From: Laburnicola sp. R22_1 | Taxonomy: Eukaryota; Ascomycota; Dothideomycetes; Pleosporales; Didymosphaeriaceae | Direction: 5' to 3' | Assembly (NCBI GenBank): GCA_014281115.1 | Contig: JACONQ010000013.1 | Span: 1,850,501-1,914,500 of the forward strand | Length of the DNA: 64,000 nt | Part shown: piece after piece, positions 10,755 through 24,139 of the stretch | Position numbering within the stretch: position 1 is the stretch's first letter | Layout: each line of letters opens with the position of its first letter | Translations under genes and position numbers: made by a program | Notes under the pieces: generated by a model | Databases searched by the model: none | The model's input: only the letters and a program-made list of their open reading frames with translations | What the model was told of the DNA's origin: nothing

Positions 10755-10878
10755 TTCTTTTATATATTACTAACAGTCTTTTTAATTACCAAATAGAAGG
10801 CTTTACTTATTTTATTATATTAATTAAGATAAAAGCCTTTATTATCTTACTCCTAAGTAGATAAATCAACGCCATATA
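10755..10878 (+). repeat. S1 short repeat, copy a
   Basis: A degenerate copy of the S1 unit, recognised by CTTTTTAATTACYAARTAGAAGGCT near its start, a TTAAGATAAAAGCCTTT core and AACGCCATATA at its end. It is the leftmost member of a tandem group (copies a, b, c, d) with a spacing of roughly 130 bp. Confidence 0.65.
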
Positions 10879-10879
10879 T

Positions 10880-11002
10880 ATATTACTAAGTATCTTTTTA
10901 ATACTTTTTAATTACTAAGTAAAAGGCTTTTCTTTTTTAGTATATTATTTAAGATAAAAGTCTTTATTATTTTACTTTTAGATAGATTAAATTAATACTA
11001 TA
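10880..11002 (+). repeat. S1 short repeat, copy b, cut by copia element 1
   Basis: It contains TTTTTAATTACTAAGTAAAAGGCT and the TTTAAGATAAAAGTCTTTATT core. The copy ends at CTATA, which is the target-site duplication of copia element 1; the same CTATA continues at 18522 after that element. The copia element therefore landed at the end of this repeat. Confidence 0.7.
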
Positions 11003-11287
11003 TATCTGTACACCGTATGGGCAAGAGCACCTAAGGGTGTTGAGGTTTTAATATTACCGCACGATAGCATTACGTAGAAATCACGTGATGCCTGTGCGCT
11101 GCGGCCTGTGCGCCGCAGGATCTTCTCCTTTTCATTCGCACCCTCTCTAGAGATAAGCAATTAATACTAAGTTATTTTATTATGTTATTTTTTTTTGTAT
11201 AATTGCCCTATATATCCTTTACACTTTTTAGTATAGAGAATTAGAATTTAATATCTATACAGCTAGCTATAGAGTACCTATTTAACA
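11003..11287 (+). repeat. Copia 1 5' LTR
   Basis: It begins TATCTGTACACC (TG altered to TA) and ends TTTAACA, and matches the 3' LTR at 18233-18521 and the LTR at 19535-19823. It keeps the GC-richer internal patch with CGCTGCGGCCTGTGCGCCGC that is common to all three. Confidence 0.85.
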
Positions 11288-11818
11288 CTAATTAGTAGTT
11301 AACTAACCCTTAACTACAAATTAGCAAGAGTGAAAATAAATTATATAAGTTATTATTAGCTATATAATTTATTTCGTATACTCTATTCTCTATACATAAG
11401 AGAATAGCAGACTAAAAACTTTATAAAGTTAGTAAGTAGATATCGCTACTATATAAAATAAAGAAAGCGATTATATAAGACGTTATTAGCTATATAATTT
11501 ATTTTATTATACTCTATTCTTCGTATGTAAGAGAATAGTAGATTAAACCTTTATAGAGTTAGTAAGTAGATGTTACTACTATATAAAATATAGGAAGTAA
11601 TTGTATAAAATATACAAAACCTATCCTTATTTATAGAAATAGCAGATTAACTCTTTTATTAAGTTAGTAAGTAGATATTATTACTACATAAAATTTAAGA
11701 GAAGATAGTGCACTAAGCATACTACTAGTAACTATATAAAGACATAGTTAGATAATAATAAACCCTAATAAAGCGCGACTCTTTGTACGACCAACCTATT
11801 AAACGAACTAGTTACGTA

Positions 11819-13860
11819 ATGGCTACTCCTACTACCTCGTAAGAAGCCTTTACCGTCTCGCACAAAGTCCCCATTATCTTATAAGACAACACTAATATGC
11901 CTAAGTATACCGAACTATACAATTAGTATATTAAAGAAATAGAAATATTAGAGGAAATACTACGCAAGAGAATAAGACCTATATATTAGAATAATAAGAT
12001 TAATATAGTAAAAAATTCTTCTTAGTTAGAAATATAATTATACGCGGCATATACTATTGCTAAGTATTATATATTATACTAGAAAGGGATAGCTTTCTTA
12101 GAGTTATTCTAGGAAGACTTTAAAGAATAGGAAGAATACTATTTTTTAGAGTTAGGCTGTGCATATAAGAGAGAGCTTATAGCAGTCCTAAGAGAAAAGA
12201 ATATTAAGCTAAGAACAGATACTAGAGCTATAAATACTAGCAAGCTATATAAAGTAGCCTAAGGCAATATAGATACTACTTGTATAATACTGCCTTCGCT
12301 AGCTCGCTTAACTTCTTATACGTAAACACTAAGGCTAATCTTAAAGATATCTAAGCTAGTTAGGCTGTCGCACGAACCTAAATAGAGTAAGCCGCTACTA
12401 CTATAGGCACCTACATAGCTATAGGTTTCTATAAACATCTTAAGAAAACCTTTATATAAGTACTAAAGATAATTCTATTTATACAAATAACTAAATAAAC
12501 TACTACCCTTTACACATAGTACCTAACTACTATTTTGTTTACCTACTTGCGATTATTAAACGCCGTATAGAATAGAGCCACTACTAGTTAAACGCGAATT
12601 ATAGGCACTGTACTAATCTATATAGACTAAGCCTATGCTATAATCCAATCTATACGAGCTTCTACCTAAGCATAACCTACCTCCTTAGAGAATTCTAGCT
12701 AATAAGATAATCTAATTTTAAAAGACATAAAATAAGGATAATAACTATACTAAAGCTCTATATAATATTTTAGTAGATAAGACTAAGATCTTTATAGATC
12801 TATATAGACGCCTAGATATTGCTAAGAATTAATACCTAGATATCTTTCTAGATATTCTTACTAGCTGTGCGGCATAGTATTATCTCTATACTATCTATTC
12901 TAGATAATTGTGGAAGTGTTTATACAAAGCACTTAATAGTTACTTTAACACTATTATTAACTATAACTAGTATTAAATAGACTAGACTATAATAACTTTT
13001 GCACAATGCTAGCGTAAGAACCCTAATAAGAGTCTGCACAAAGTCCTAGAGGCAATAATTAATAGGCTTACCCTCGCACAGAGAGTATTAGGTGCGGACT
13101 TTACTAGGAAAATTTCTCTCTATACTACTATTATACGAGCATATCGCGGACACCTAGAGCTAAAGTAGACTATGTTTACTCCTAAGTCTACTTATAAAGC
13201 TCTATTTGCTAATCTCTATGCGTTAATCTAAGTTGCAATTAATTGCTAATCTAATTAGCACTTATAAGAGGCTAATATATACTACACTAATTGCAAATAT
13301 AACTTTCCTATATAAAGAGGCAGACTACTAGTTTCTTGTAGACGAGGATTTCGCGAACAATTTGTACTATTATTATCGCGATTTAGATCCCGATTAAACG
13401 ATATTTATATAAGACTAAAGAAGTATTTTGTGTGCTATAAGAAAGGTTGTTAGTCTTCTAACCATTCGCGTAATAAGCGTACTCGCGTAATAAGGTAGTA
13501 TATTACCTTTTATAAAGAGTATAATAATGAAACGCCTTTATACAAAACTATTTAGTCCTATATTTAGGACATAGAAGAGTATAATAATAAGGAACCTACT
13601 TTGCATAAAGAAGAGGAGTAGAGTAAAGATAATAAGGATGGCCATAATTAAGTGTCCTACCTAACCACTGCTGCCTATCTTTACTACACGACTAGCGAAT
13701 ATATCTATAAGATAGAGCCAGAGGAGTGTGCGGAATAGTTTATCCTTAAAGATTAATACTATATAATATACTAAGGTAAACTATAGGATATAGGTGTAGT
13801 AAAGATTTCTACTATTGGCAAAGCACAGCTAGAGGCATACATATAAAAGAACTCCTATAT
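11819..13860 (+). pseudogene. Copia 1 gag relic
   Basis: Starts at an ATG (MATPTTSQEAFTVSH) and continues as recognisable protein with many stops, for example NMPKYTELYN followed by IKEIEILEEIL. Near 13430-13500 it encodes CYKKGC and SSNHSR, the remains of a CCHC-type knuckle. Copia element 2 (37381-39588) has the same reading. The 3' boundary with protease is approximate. Confidence 0.65.
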
Positions 13861-16800
13861 AAAGATTAATTAGATACCTAGTAACACTAATATTAGCTTT
13901 GGAGGTTAGAATCTATAAGGATTTCTAGGAACTGTACAAATTACGAATTTAATAGGAATGATTACCTACTATATCCTAGACACTCTAACACCATTTCTAC
14001 TATTACTAGTAGATACTAATAAGCTAGATGCCTACTTTAACAATATTCTAGATATTATTGTACGAAAGGACGGCATAACTATACCTATTATACGCAAATA
14101 AGAACATCCTTTCTTTAATATTAGTAAGGAAGAAACCATATCTTTCTTTACTAAATAAGAACTCCGTTGCCTTTATTAACGATTCGGACATCCCTATATA
14201 GAAAGCCTTTAGAAGATGCTTACTAACGCTGGCTATAAAGTAGATGCCACTATACTAAACAAAATTTAGAAGTTTTGCCACCACTATTCATTATACAAAT
14301 AAACCCCGCGTCGCTTTAAGTTTACTATTAAGGATAATACTCACTTTAACTATAAGATTATTATTAATATTATATGTATTAGAACTAGAGACGTACTATA
14401 TATTATAGATATAGACATATTATTTTAAGCTATAATCTTCTTAAAATTAATGTCCGCACAAGATGTGTAGGAAGCCTTTTATAGATACTAGATTAATGTC
14501 TACTAAGGTCTACCTAACTATATTATATATAACCTAGGTACGAACTTCGTATTAGATAAGTTTAAGAATCGCGCGAAGATTATTAGTGTAACCTATAGGC
14601 AGATGCCTATAGAAGCATATTAGGTAATAGAGAAGGTTGAGTGTTCGCATATACCTCTCTGCAGAGACTTTAATATTCTTAAGGCTAAACTAGAAGATTA
14701 TATAGATAAGGAGGACATCCTTTAGATAGCTATTAAAGCTATTAATAATACTATAGGCCTAGATAGCCTTGTATCCACACTGCTAGTCTTTGGCGCATAT
14801 CCTAGAATTAACATAGATTCTTCTCTATTGCCTAATATTATCGCACGTATAAATGCCATATAAAAGGCGATAAAGATGTTATAGAAGAAAAGGGATAAGA
14901 CTAATATTAATTGTGCGCTAAACACCTATAATGGTTTGTTAGCAGCACATAAAGTCCTTAAGCTCCTACTTAAATCTAAAGTTATAATCTAGAGAAAGAA
15001 AGGTGAATAAACAGGCCTGTACAAAATTAAGGACATTAAGGATAGAGATGCAATCCTTAATCTAGAAAATAGTCTAGTAAAGTTTTGCTATACGTAAGTT
15101 AAGCTGTACTATTGCAAAGAAGATTACACTTTCCTACTATTATATAAAGTAGATAATGCCGCCCCGATATAAAGAGATCTTCTAGAGAAGAGGAGAAGAG
15201 GCCGCCTAAGGAAGAATGCTGTATTCCTTTCTTAAAAGAAGACAAGCGATTGGGAACTATCTCTAAAGCTCTATGTAGAAGATACAATTACAACACCTAG
15301 AGCACCTTTTAAAGAGTTAGACTATATAGAGATAAACACTCTAATCGCTAATAGCATATTTACGATTCTTCTCTTTAACCTATCTAAGCATAAGGGCAGA
15401 ATCTTTAATCTCCGCCTTGTATAAGAAGTTAAGAGCAAGACTACTTAACTATATAAGAAATTCCGCCTTGTGTTTGCTAGCCACTCTAATAAGGAGAAGG
15501 ATAAAATCCTTACCTAATTACCTACTATCTAAAGAATAAGCCAGCGTCTACTTTTTACGTTAGGAGTAAGCCTTTAGGTAATATACAGAATGCATTTCGA
15601 ACTATAAGATATTACCTAGGCCTATATTTAGTCTACTAACAAACTAAACCACACGCTCTATACTAGACTACTTAAGAAACTACGCATAAACTTTCTATAA
15701 GATATAATCTTCTATATTATACAACTACTCTATAGTGTAGCTAAATTAGGTCTTTACTAGTTTAAGACCTACTATAACTACTATAAAGAGAAACTTAGCA
15801 TAAAGACTTTATTATACAACCTATGTCTGCTTATTACTAATAAAGGAGAGCACACCTTTAGGATCACTAGCCTTTAGATAGATAATACTCTTAGCATTAT
15901 TAATAAGAACTTCGCATAAAGAGAAGAAGAACAGCTAAAGAAAGTAGCCTTCTGTGCAAAGAATAAGACTATTCTTGCTAAAGACCAACCTATTAAGTTT
16001 AATAGTGGAAGAATTCAGCTTATATATAACACTATAGTTCTTATATAAAAAGGGCAAGTAAAGGGCCTTCGCACAATTAACCCTAAAAATAAGAGTGCCG
16101 CTTAGAGGTATGTAGAGCAGCGTATAAAAGGCGTCTATATTGCATCTATATGCTAACTAGAAGTCGCATTCAATTTGTCTATTACTGCTCAGACTATATT
16201 ACTCTCGCATAAAGATATTAAGGCATTAAACGTACAAATCTAATAGTAGATTAATAATAGTAAGCGCGGTCTTATCTTTATACTATTAGATCTTTAATGC
16301 GCAAAGCTGTTTATCTTTACTAATGGCTTATTTGCTAACAATAAGGACCTAAGCTTATAGCTAGAATTTCTAATCGCTCTAGGCAATAAGTATTATATAG
16401 GTAATAGCGATAACTTTAAGATTCTGGCAAATATTATATACTAGAATTTAACTAAGTGTAAGAGAGTAATAAGAAGCGTTCTTGCTAGTAAGCTATATAA
16501 TATAGTAGGAGAGTTTAATAATACTATTACTATTAGTATAACTCTCTAGAAGATTATACACACGCTTAGTCTATCGCTAATTTCTATAGTTGTCTATACA
16601 AATTTAAAGTCTCTCTATAACTACCTTATATAACTAGAAACCATAAATAAGAAGCGTCTTATAATTAATATTATATCACTCCGCAAATTATACAAGCACC
16701 GTGAAATCTCTAAGATTAGATAGATTAATAGAAAGGATAACCCTACTAATGCCTATATAAAGAAGACCCCAAACTAGGCTCTAGAGTCCTTAATCTCTAG

Positions 16801-16870
16801 CAACATCTTAATAATCACTGTTAAAGCATTAGTAGATCGCCTTGAGCCCGCCTACGCGAGCTCTTCCTAG
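13861..16870 (+). pseudogene. Copia 1 pol relic (protease, integrase, RT/RNase H)
   Basis: The integrase part reads at about 14500-15100 (SVTYRQMPIEAY, YIDKEDIL and AIKAINNTIGLDS are visible). The RT part reads at about 15450-16000 with RLVFASHSNKEKDKIL, a DIT-AYI-STNKL motif A in RVT_2 style, and a LLYSVAKLGLYW segment equivalent to the copia PLYG motif. RNase H-like sequence follows to about 16860. Stops at Gln and Trp positions are very frequent. Boundaries are approximate because frames are broken throughout. Confidence 0.7.
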
Positions 16871-17059
16871 TCTTCACACAGGACTATTTCCTTATTATTT
16901 ATTTATTCTTTCGTGTAATATATTTATTTAATTCTTTCTGCACGCACATATTACTTAAAAATGCGTTTTTTTTCTATCTATTTATTTGCATAGAAAGAGA
17001 AGAGACACAGCACACATTTATTTAGAGAAGAGTTTTTTTATTTTAGTACTTATAGACAA

Positions 17060-17650
17060 TGTCTAGAAGTGTCTATCCTACTATCTAGCCCTATCCTATG
17101 CGATAATTGCACCTAGTACTATGGCTCTGCCATACGCAAGAACTACATAATCCTGCCTAAAAGTTTGCCACTATACAACACTTAGTAAAGGGCCTAGGGT
17201 CAGAGTTACCGCCATAGTAGTGAGCGCACGCAGTGTCCCTAAGAACACCGCGCAACTAGATAAGGAGCGCGCGAAAGTAGCCCTCGCGCTAAATAAGCTT
17301 AGCAACCTATAGACAGAGGTCTATACTAGTCGTAAGAATAATATTAATATTATGCGAAGGCAGATATGCAACACGTAACTCCTTAGCTTATTTTTTATAG
17401 TTAGTATCTATATAAAAGTAAAGAATAGAGGAACTTATATTAATAGAGATGCTCTAGATAAACGTATAGTTTGCCTAGGAACTAGTTAGGAGGTTAATAC
17501 GCATTCTTCTGCCTAGAAGAGCCACTATAGTAGTATTAAAGCCAGGGAGGCCTAGCTAGTTAAAACCCACTAGTATAAGCGCTATTGTCTACACTAAGTT
17601 AGCATTATACAGAGACAAGATATTATATAATAAGGGACACAATTTAGAAC
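17060..17650 (+). pseudogene. Possible extra ORF relic downstream of copia 1 pol
   Basis: Between pol and the 3' LTR one frame reads as protein with scattered stops: LDKERAKVALALNKL, then VYTSRKNNINIMRRQICNT and NRGTYINRDALDKRIVCLG. The first part is coiled-coil-like. I do not recognise a family. It could be an accessory ORF of this copia lineage or captured sequence. The rest of 16870-18232 shows nothing assignable. Confidence 0.35.
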
Positions 17651-18232
17651 TATAAAAAATAGGAAATTAGCTTAATAAAAAGAGAAAAGAGCTAGAAAGA
17701 AGGGATACGTACAGAGAGATATTTAAAGTAGAGGATAAGAAAGAGAAGAATAGAAAGAGGAAAGCCCACCTTATATGCCTCTTCCTTCTGTCCAGAGCCT
17801 TAATTCCTACCCCTTATTAGCGTTTGTCTTTCTCTTATCTAATATTACACAATTGCCCAACATCGCTACCTAAACAAATAAGATAACTAGGTCTACCTAT
17901 TATATAAGAAAGAAACTAAGTAAAAGAACTCTATATAAATAACACATTATTGCTGCAATCTTATTATTAACTATATAATCTTACTCTTAACCGCTATTAG
18001 CCAGACTACTACTCTACTACTAATAAGCCTAATCGCGCCTTTAATAAATGGCAGTAAAGTATAATAAATAGTTACTTAATAGAATCTTCCTATTAACTAT
18101 AGCAAACTAGCTAGAGTAGGAGGCGTATAGACGGGGGAATAATAAATAGACAGAGTGAATATTAGCAAGTAGATAGTTCGTGCAGAGAAAGTGAGAACCA
18201 CTAATAGCAACCTTAAAATAAAAAGTTGCTAG

Positions 18233-18521
18233 TGTTTATACACCATATAGGCAAGGGCACCTAAGAATATTAAGATTTTAATATTGCCGCACAATGGCAT
18301 TACGTAGAGATTACGTAATGTCTATACGCCGCGGCCCGTGCGCCGTAGGATCTTCTCCTTTTCATTCGCACCCTCTTTAGAGATAAGTAATTAATACTAA
18401 GTCGTTCTATTATGTTATTTTCTTTTCCTTATACAATCGCCCTATATACCCTCCACGCTTACTAGTATAGAGGATTAGAATTCGATGTCTATACAGCTAG
18501 CTATATAGTACCCATTCAACA
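18233..18521 (+). repeat. Copia 1 3' LTR
   Basis: It begins TGTTTATACACC and ends CATTCAACA, followed by the CTATA target duplication. It aligns over its length with the 5' LTR, with differences mostly C/T and G/A. Confidence 0.85.
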
Positions 18522-18529
18522 CTATATAT

Positions 18530-18665
18530 ATTACTAAATAGTCTTTTTATAAAGAGCCCTCTTTTTATACTCTTTTTAATTACTAAGTAGGAGTCTCTAC
18601 TTTTTTATTATATCATTTAAAATAAAAGACTTTATTATTCTACTTCTAAATAGTTAATTTAATAA
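18530..18665 (+). repeat. S1 short repeat, copy c
   Basis: It follows directly on the copia 1 target duplication and carries the CTTTTTAATTACTAAGTAGGAG motif, the AAAATAAAAGACTTTATT core and TAGTTAATTTAATAATATA end. With copies a, b and d it forms a tandem-like run. Confidence 0.65.
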
Positions 18666-18711
18666 TATATAATATTATTATATATAACTATTACTATATA
18701 TAACTATTACT

Positions 18712-18836
18712 ATATTTTTATAATTACCTTCTTACGCTCTTTTTAATTACTAAGTAGAAGGCTCTACTTTTTATTATATTATTTAAAATAAAACTATTTA
18801 TTGTCCTACCCTAGGTAGATTTAATTAATATCATAT
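18712..18836 (+). repeat. S1 short repeat, copy d
   Basis: It contains TACGCTCTTTTTAATTACTA, AGTAGAAGGCTCTACTTT and CTACCCTAGGTAGATTTAATTAA, matching the better-preserved copy at 38748. Flanks are low-complexity ACTATTACTATATA repeats, so no clean target duplication can be called. Confidence 0.65.
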
Positions 18837-18914
18837 AACTATTACTAAAAAAAGTAAAGCTTAGCTAAGTAAGTAGTACTATATAGTTAACTAGAGAGTA
18901 TATATAACTAGTAT

Positions 18915-19037
18915 GTGTGGCGTTAAATTAACTATCTAGGAGTAGCACGACAAAGGCTTTTATCTTAAATAACATGAGAAATAAAGCAGAGCCCCTGCTT
19001 AGTAATTAAAAAGAGCGTAAAAAGGTAATAAAAAAGT
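18915..19037 (-). repeat. S1 short repeat, copy e, inverted, with 10-bp duplication
   Basis: A 123-bp copy in reverse orientation, flanked by the perfect 10-bp duplication TAACTAGTAT (18905-18914 and 19038-19047). It begins GTGTGGCGTTAAATTAACTA and ends GGTAATAAAAAAG on the plus strand. No terminal inverted repeat is visible. Confidence 0.75.
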
Positions 19038-19047
19038 TAACTAGTAT

Positions 19048-19487
19048 AGTATAGATTATAAATCCCTTTATTTATTCTTTATAAGAGATTTATTCTCTAC
19101 TAAGAAGTAGTACTAGTTATCTATACTTTCTAGTTAAGAGATAATATATAACTTAGTTATAACAAATAGCAGACTATCTATTAACTACTATCAATAATAC
19201 TACTATAAAGAAAGTTAATAATAAATTATTATTATTTTGTGTATATTTTGTTACTACTACTATATGCTAGGTACTAGGTTTTAGTGCCTTCTATTTTACT
19301 TCTCTCTATGTATAGTATAGACTTAACCTTAGTTAGAATCTTCACACAATAAAGATCTTTAATACTTTCTAGTTAATTTTAAAATTATAATTAGGGCGTA
19401 TTTAATTCTAGTAGTTTAGGTGTTAAATTAACTATTAAATTAATAACTAAGTAAACTAGATGTATAACTAATATTATAATTCGGTTT
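19048..19487. other. AT-rich unassigned stretch
   Basis: 440 bp between S1 copies. It is too degraded to assign and shows no ORF or recognisable repeat other than short TACTA-rich runs. Confidence 0.4.
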
Positions 19488-19534
19488 TTACCTTTTTATA
19501 ATCTTTTTAATTACTAAGTAAAAGGCTCTACTTT
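19488..19534 (+). repeat. S1 short repeat, copy f, truncated by copia 2
   Basis: Only the first 45 or so bases of the S1 unit remain (ATCTTTTTAATTACTAAGTA, then AAAGGCTCTACTTTT). It stops exactly where the LTR of copia element 2 begins, so copia 2 inserted into this copy. Confidence 0.65.
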
Positions 19535-19823
19535 TGTCTATACACTGTGTAGGCAAGGACATCTAAAGATGTTAAGGTTTTAATATTGCTATATAATAGT
19601 ATTATATAGGAATTATATAATACCTATGTGCCGCGGCCTATATGCTATAGGATTTTCTTATTTTTATTCGCATCCTCTTTAGAGATAAATAATTAATATA
19701 CTAAGTTAGTTCTATTATATTATTTTCTTTTCTTATATAATTATTCTGTATACTCTTTACACTTGCTAATATAGAGTATTAGATTATAATATCTATATAG
19801 CTAGCTATAGAGCCTATGTAATA
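19535..19823 (+). repeat. Copia 2 5' LTR
   Basis: 289 bp, TGTCTATACACTGTG..GTAATA, aligned with both LTRs of copia 1. It is more heavily C-to-T altered: the GC patch now reads GTGCCGCGGCCTATATGC. Confidence 0.8.
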
Positions 19824-20161
19824 CTAATTAGTAGTTAACTAACCCTTAACTACAAACTAGCAAGAGTAAAGATAGATTATATAAGTTATTATTAGCTATA
19901 TAATTTGTTTTATTATACTCTATTCTCTATATATAAGAGAATAATAGATTAAACCTTTATAGAGTTAGTAAGTAACTATTACTACTATATAAAATAAAGA
20001 AAGCAATTATATAAGATATACAAAACCTATTCTTATCTATAGAAATAGTAGATTAACTCTTTTATTAAGTTAGTAAGTAGATATTACTACTATATAAGAT
20101 TTAAAAGAAGATAGTGTACTAAGTATACTACTAGTAACTATATAAGTATATAGTTAGATAA

Positions 20162-20368
20162 TATTACTAATCTAAGGTGCGACCCCTCGCTTACATTATA
20201 TTACTCTTTTGGGACTAGCTTAATTACTAAGCGACGTCCTAAGCAAGGCTATGTATATAGCCTGCCTACGTATCCACCGTACGTAGGTATTGCTACTATC
20301 TTATATTTAGATTCTAATATCTACTATTATTTTATATACAGTATAATAACCTCTATAGTGCCCTTACA
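20162..20368 (+). repeat. G1 5' LTR
   Basis: 207 bp; the start has TG changed to TA. It shares AAGGTGCGACCCC, GCTTACRTTATATTACTCTT and GCCTGCCTACGTATCCACC with the 3' LTR. Confidence 0.85.
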
Positions 20369-21619
20369 CTATAGTAGTAATTATTAAGCTATAGCTTAAC
20401 TATCTATAGCCTATCTCTAAGGCGTTACTAATAACGCCTATTAATAGACGTAGTAGGTAGAGCGCTTCTATGTCCTTAAGTACCTTATGTATTAGAAGTA
20501 TAGATGCCTTCTCTAGAGCATTACTAACGTAACTAATAGCGATAATAATAATACTTACCTATAGGCTACCTATTAATAATAGGTGTAGTAGAAAATAAAG
20601 AATTAGCTTTACCTTATAAAGTATGTAGATTACATCTTATAAGATGTTAGCCTCTTAGTATTATTATAATAGATAGTTCCTAGAAGGATAACTCACTTAT
20701 GGATAACATAGCTCCTAATAATAACTCATAAGCTTAGTAAGCTTTATATATAGTAACTATTATGGTAGTTATAAGAATAGCTTACTAATAAGCAAATCTA
20801 GTTATTATAATAACTATAAGCCTAACTTACTTAGATGAGCCATCTATAGTTATAATTATTAAACTTATTATAGATTATTATAAATCTTTGTGATCCCGTT
20901 TACCTTACTAATAAGAGATAAGACAATATTAATATTATCGCTTAGATTTAATAATAGTAACGTCTCTAACTATAATATCTTCTCTATTACTTACAATATA
21001 CTATAATAATAGTAGATAGTTATATAGGACCTCTACAATAATAGTAGAAGGTTATAATACATAGGACCTTTATAATAATAATAGATAGTTATATAGGACC
21101 TCTACTATAATAATAGTAGACAGATATATAAGACCTCTATAATAATAGTAGATAGTAATAACCTAGATAATTTACAGCCTAAGGTATAGTTATAAGTTAA
21201 GTTAGTAAGATCTATACTTCTAGTAAATTGCTCTAGTGTAGTATAATAGTAACCCTAGTTATTAGGTGCACTTATTTTGCGTAGTTAAAAGTCTTAAGAC
21301 CTTATAGTAATTCTAATAAGTCTTATCTACTTTAGCAAAAGTCTAAAGAGTTTAATATTACTATATAAGGTCCTAGGTTTTTATATATACCTAGAATCTT
21401 ATAGTTATATATAGGCCAGATTATAATGCCTAGTATAAAAGTAACTATTATAACTAGTAGTGCTACTTATCTTGCTCTTAACTTTGCAACCTTAATCTCT
21501 AATTTAAATTATATACTTACTAAGAGACAAACCTATTATATATAGTAGATAAGATGGTAAGACTAAGCAATAAGAATAATAATAATACTAGCTTTTATAA
21601 GAAGCCCTGCAACTTTACT
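20369..21619. other. G1 leader region
   Basis: 1.25 kb between the 5' LTR and the first recognisable Gag sequence. It contains an imperfect tandem stretch at about 21000-21160 built on TAATAGTAGATAGTTATATA and GGACCTCTA. No protein can be read with confidence. Confidence 0.45.
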
Positions 21620-24100
<2,481 letters not shown>

Positions 24101-24139
24101 TAACTTTAGTTTACTTATTTAGTCAAACTAACTACACCT

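Larger units (their letters stand above)
11003..18521 (+). mobile_element. Copia-superfamily LTR retrotransposon 1, RIP-degraded
   Basis: A 7.5 kb element with a 285-bp 5' LTR (11003-11287) and 289-bp 3' LTR (18233-18521). Both derive from TGTCTGTACACC..CAACA ends and differ mainly by transitions. A perfect 5-bp duplication, CTATA, flanks it at 10998-11002 and 18522-18526. Protein relics occur in the order Gag, zinc knuckle, protease, integrase, RT/RNase H, which is the copia order. Every reading frame carries many TAA/TAG stops, so the element is dead. Confidence 0.88.

Noticed and set aside
21000..21160. Second minisatellite in the G1 leader
   Set aside because: The repetition is imperfect and short; it is mentioned in the leader entry but does not deserve a separate call.
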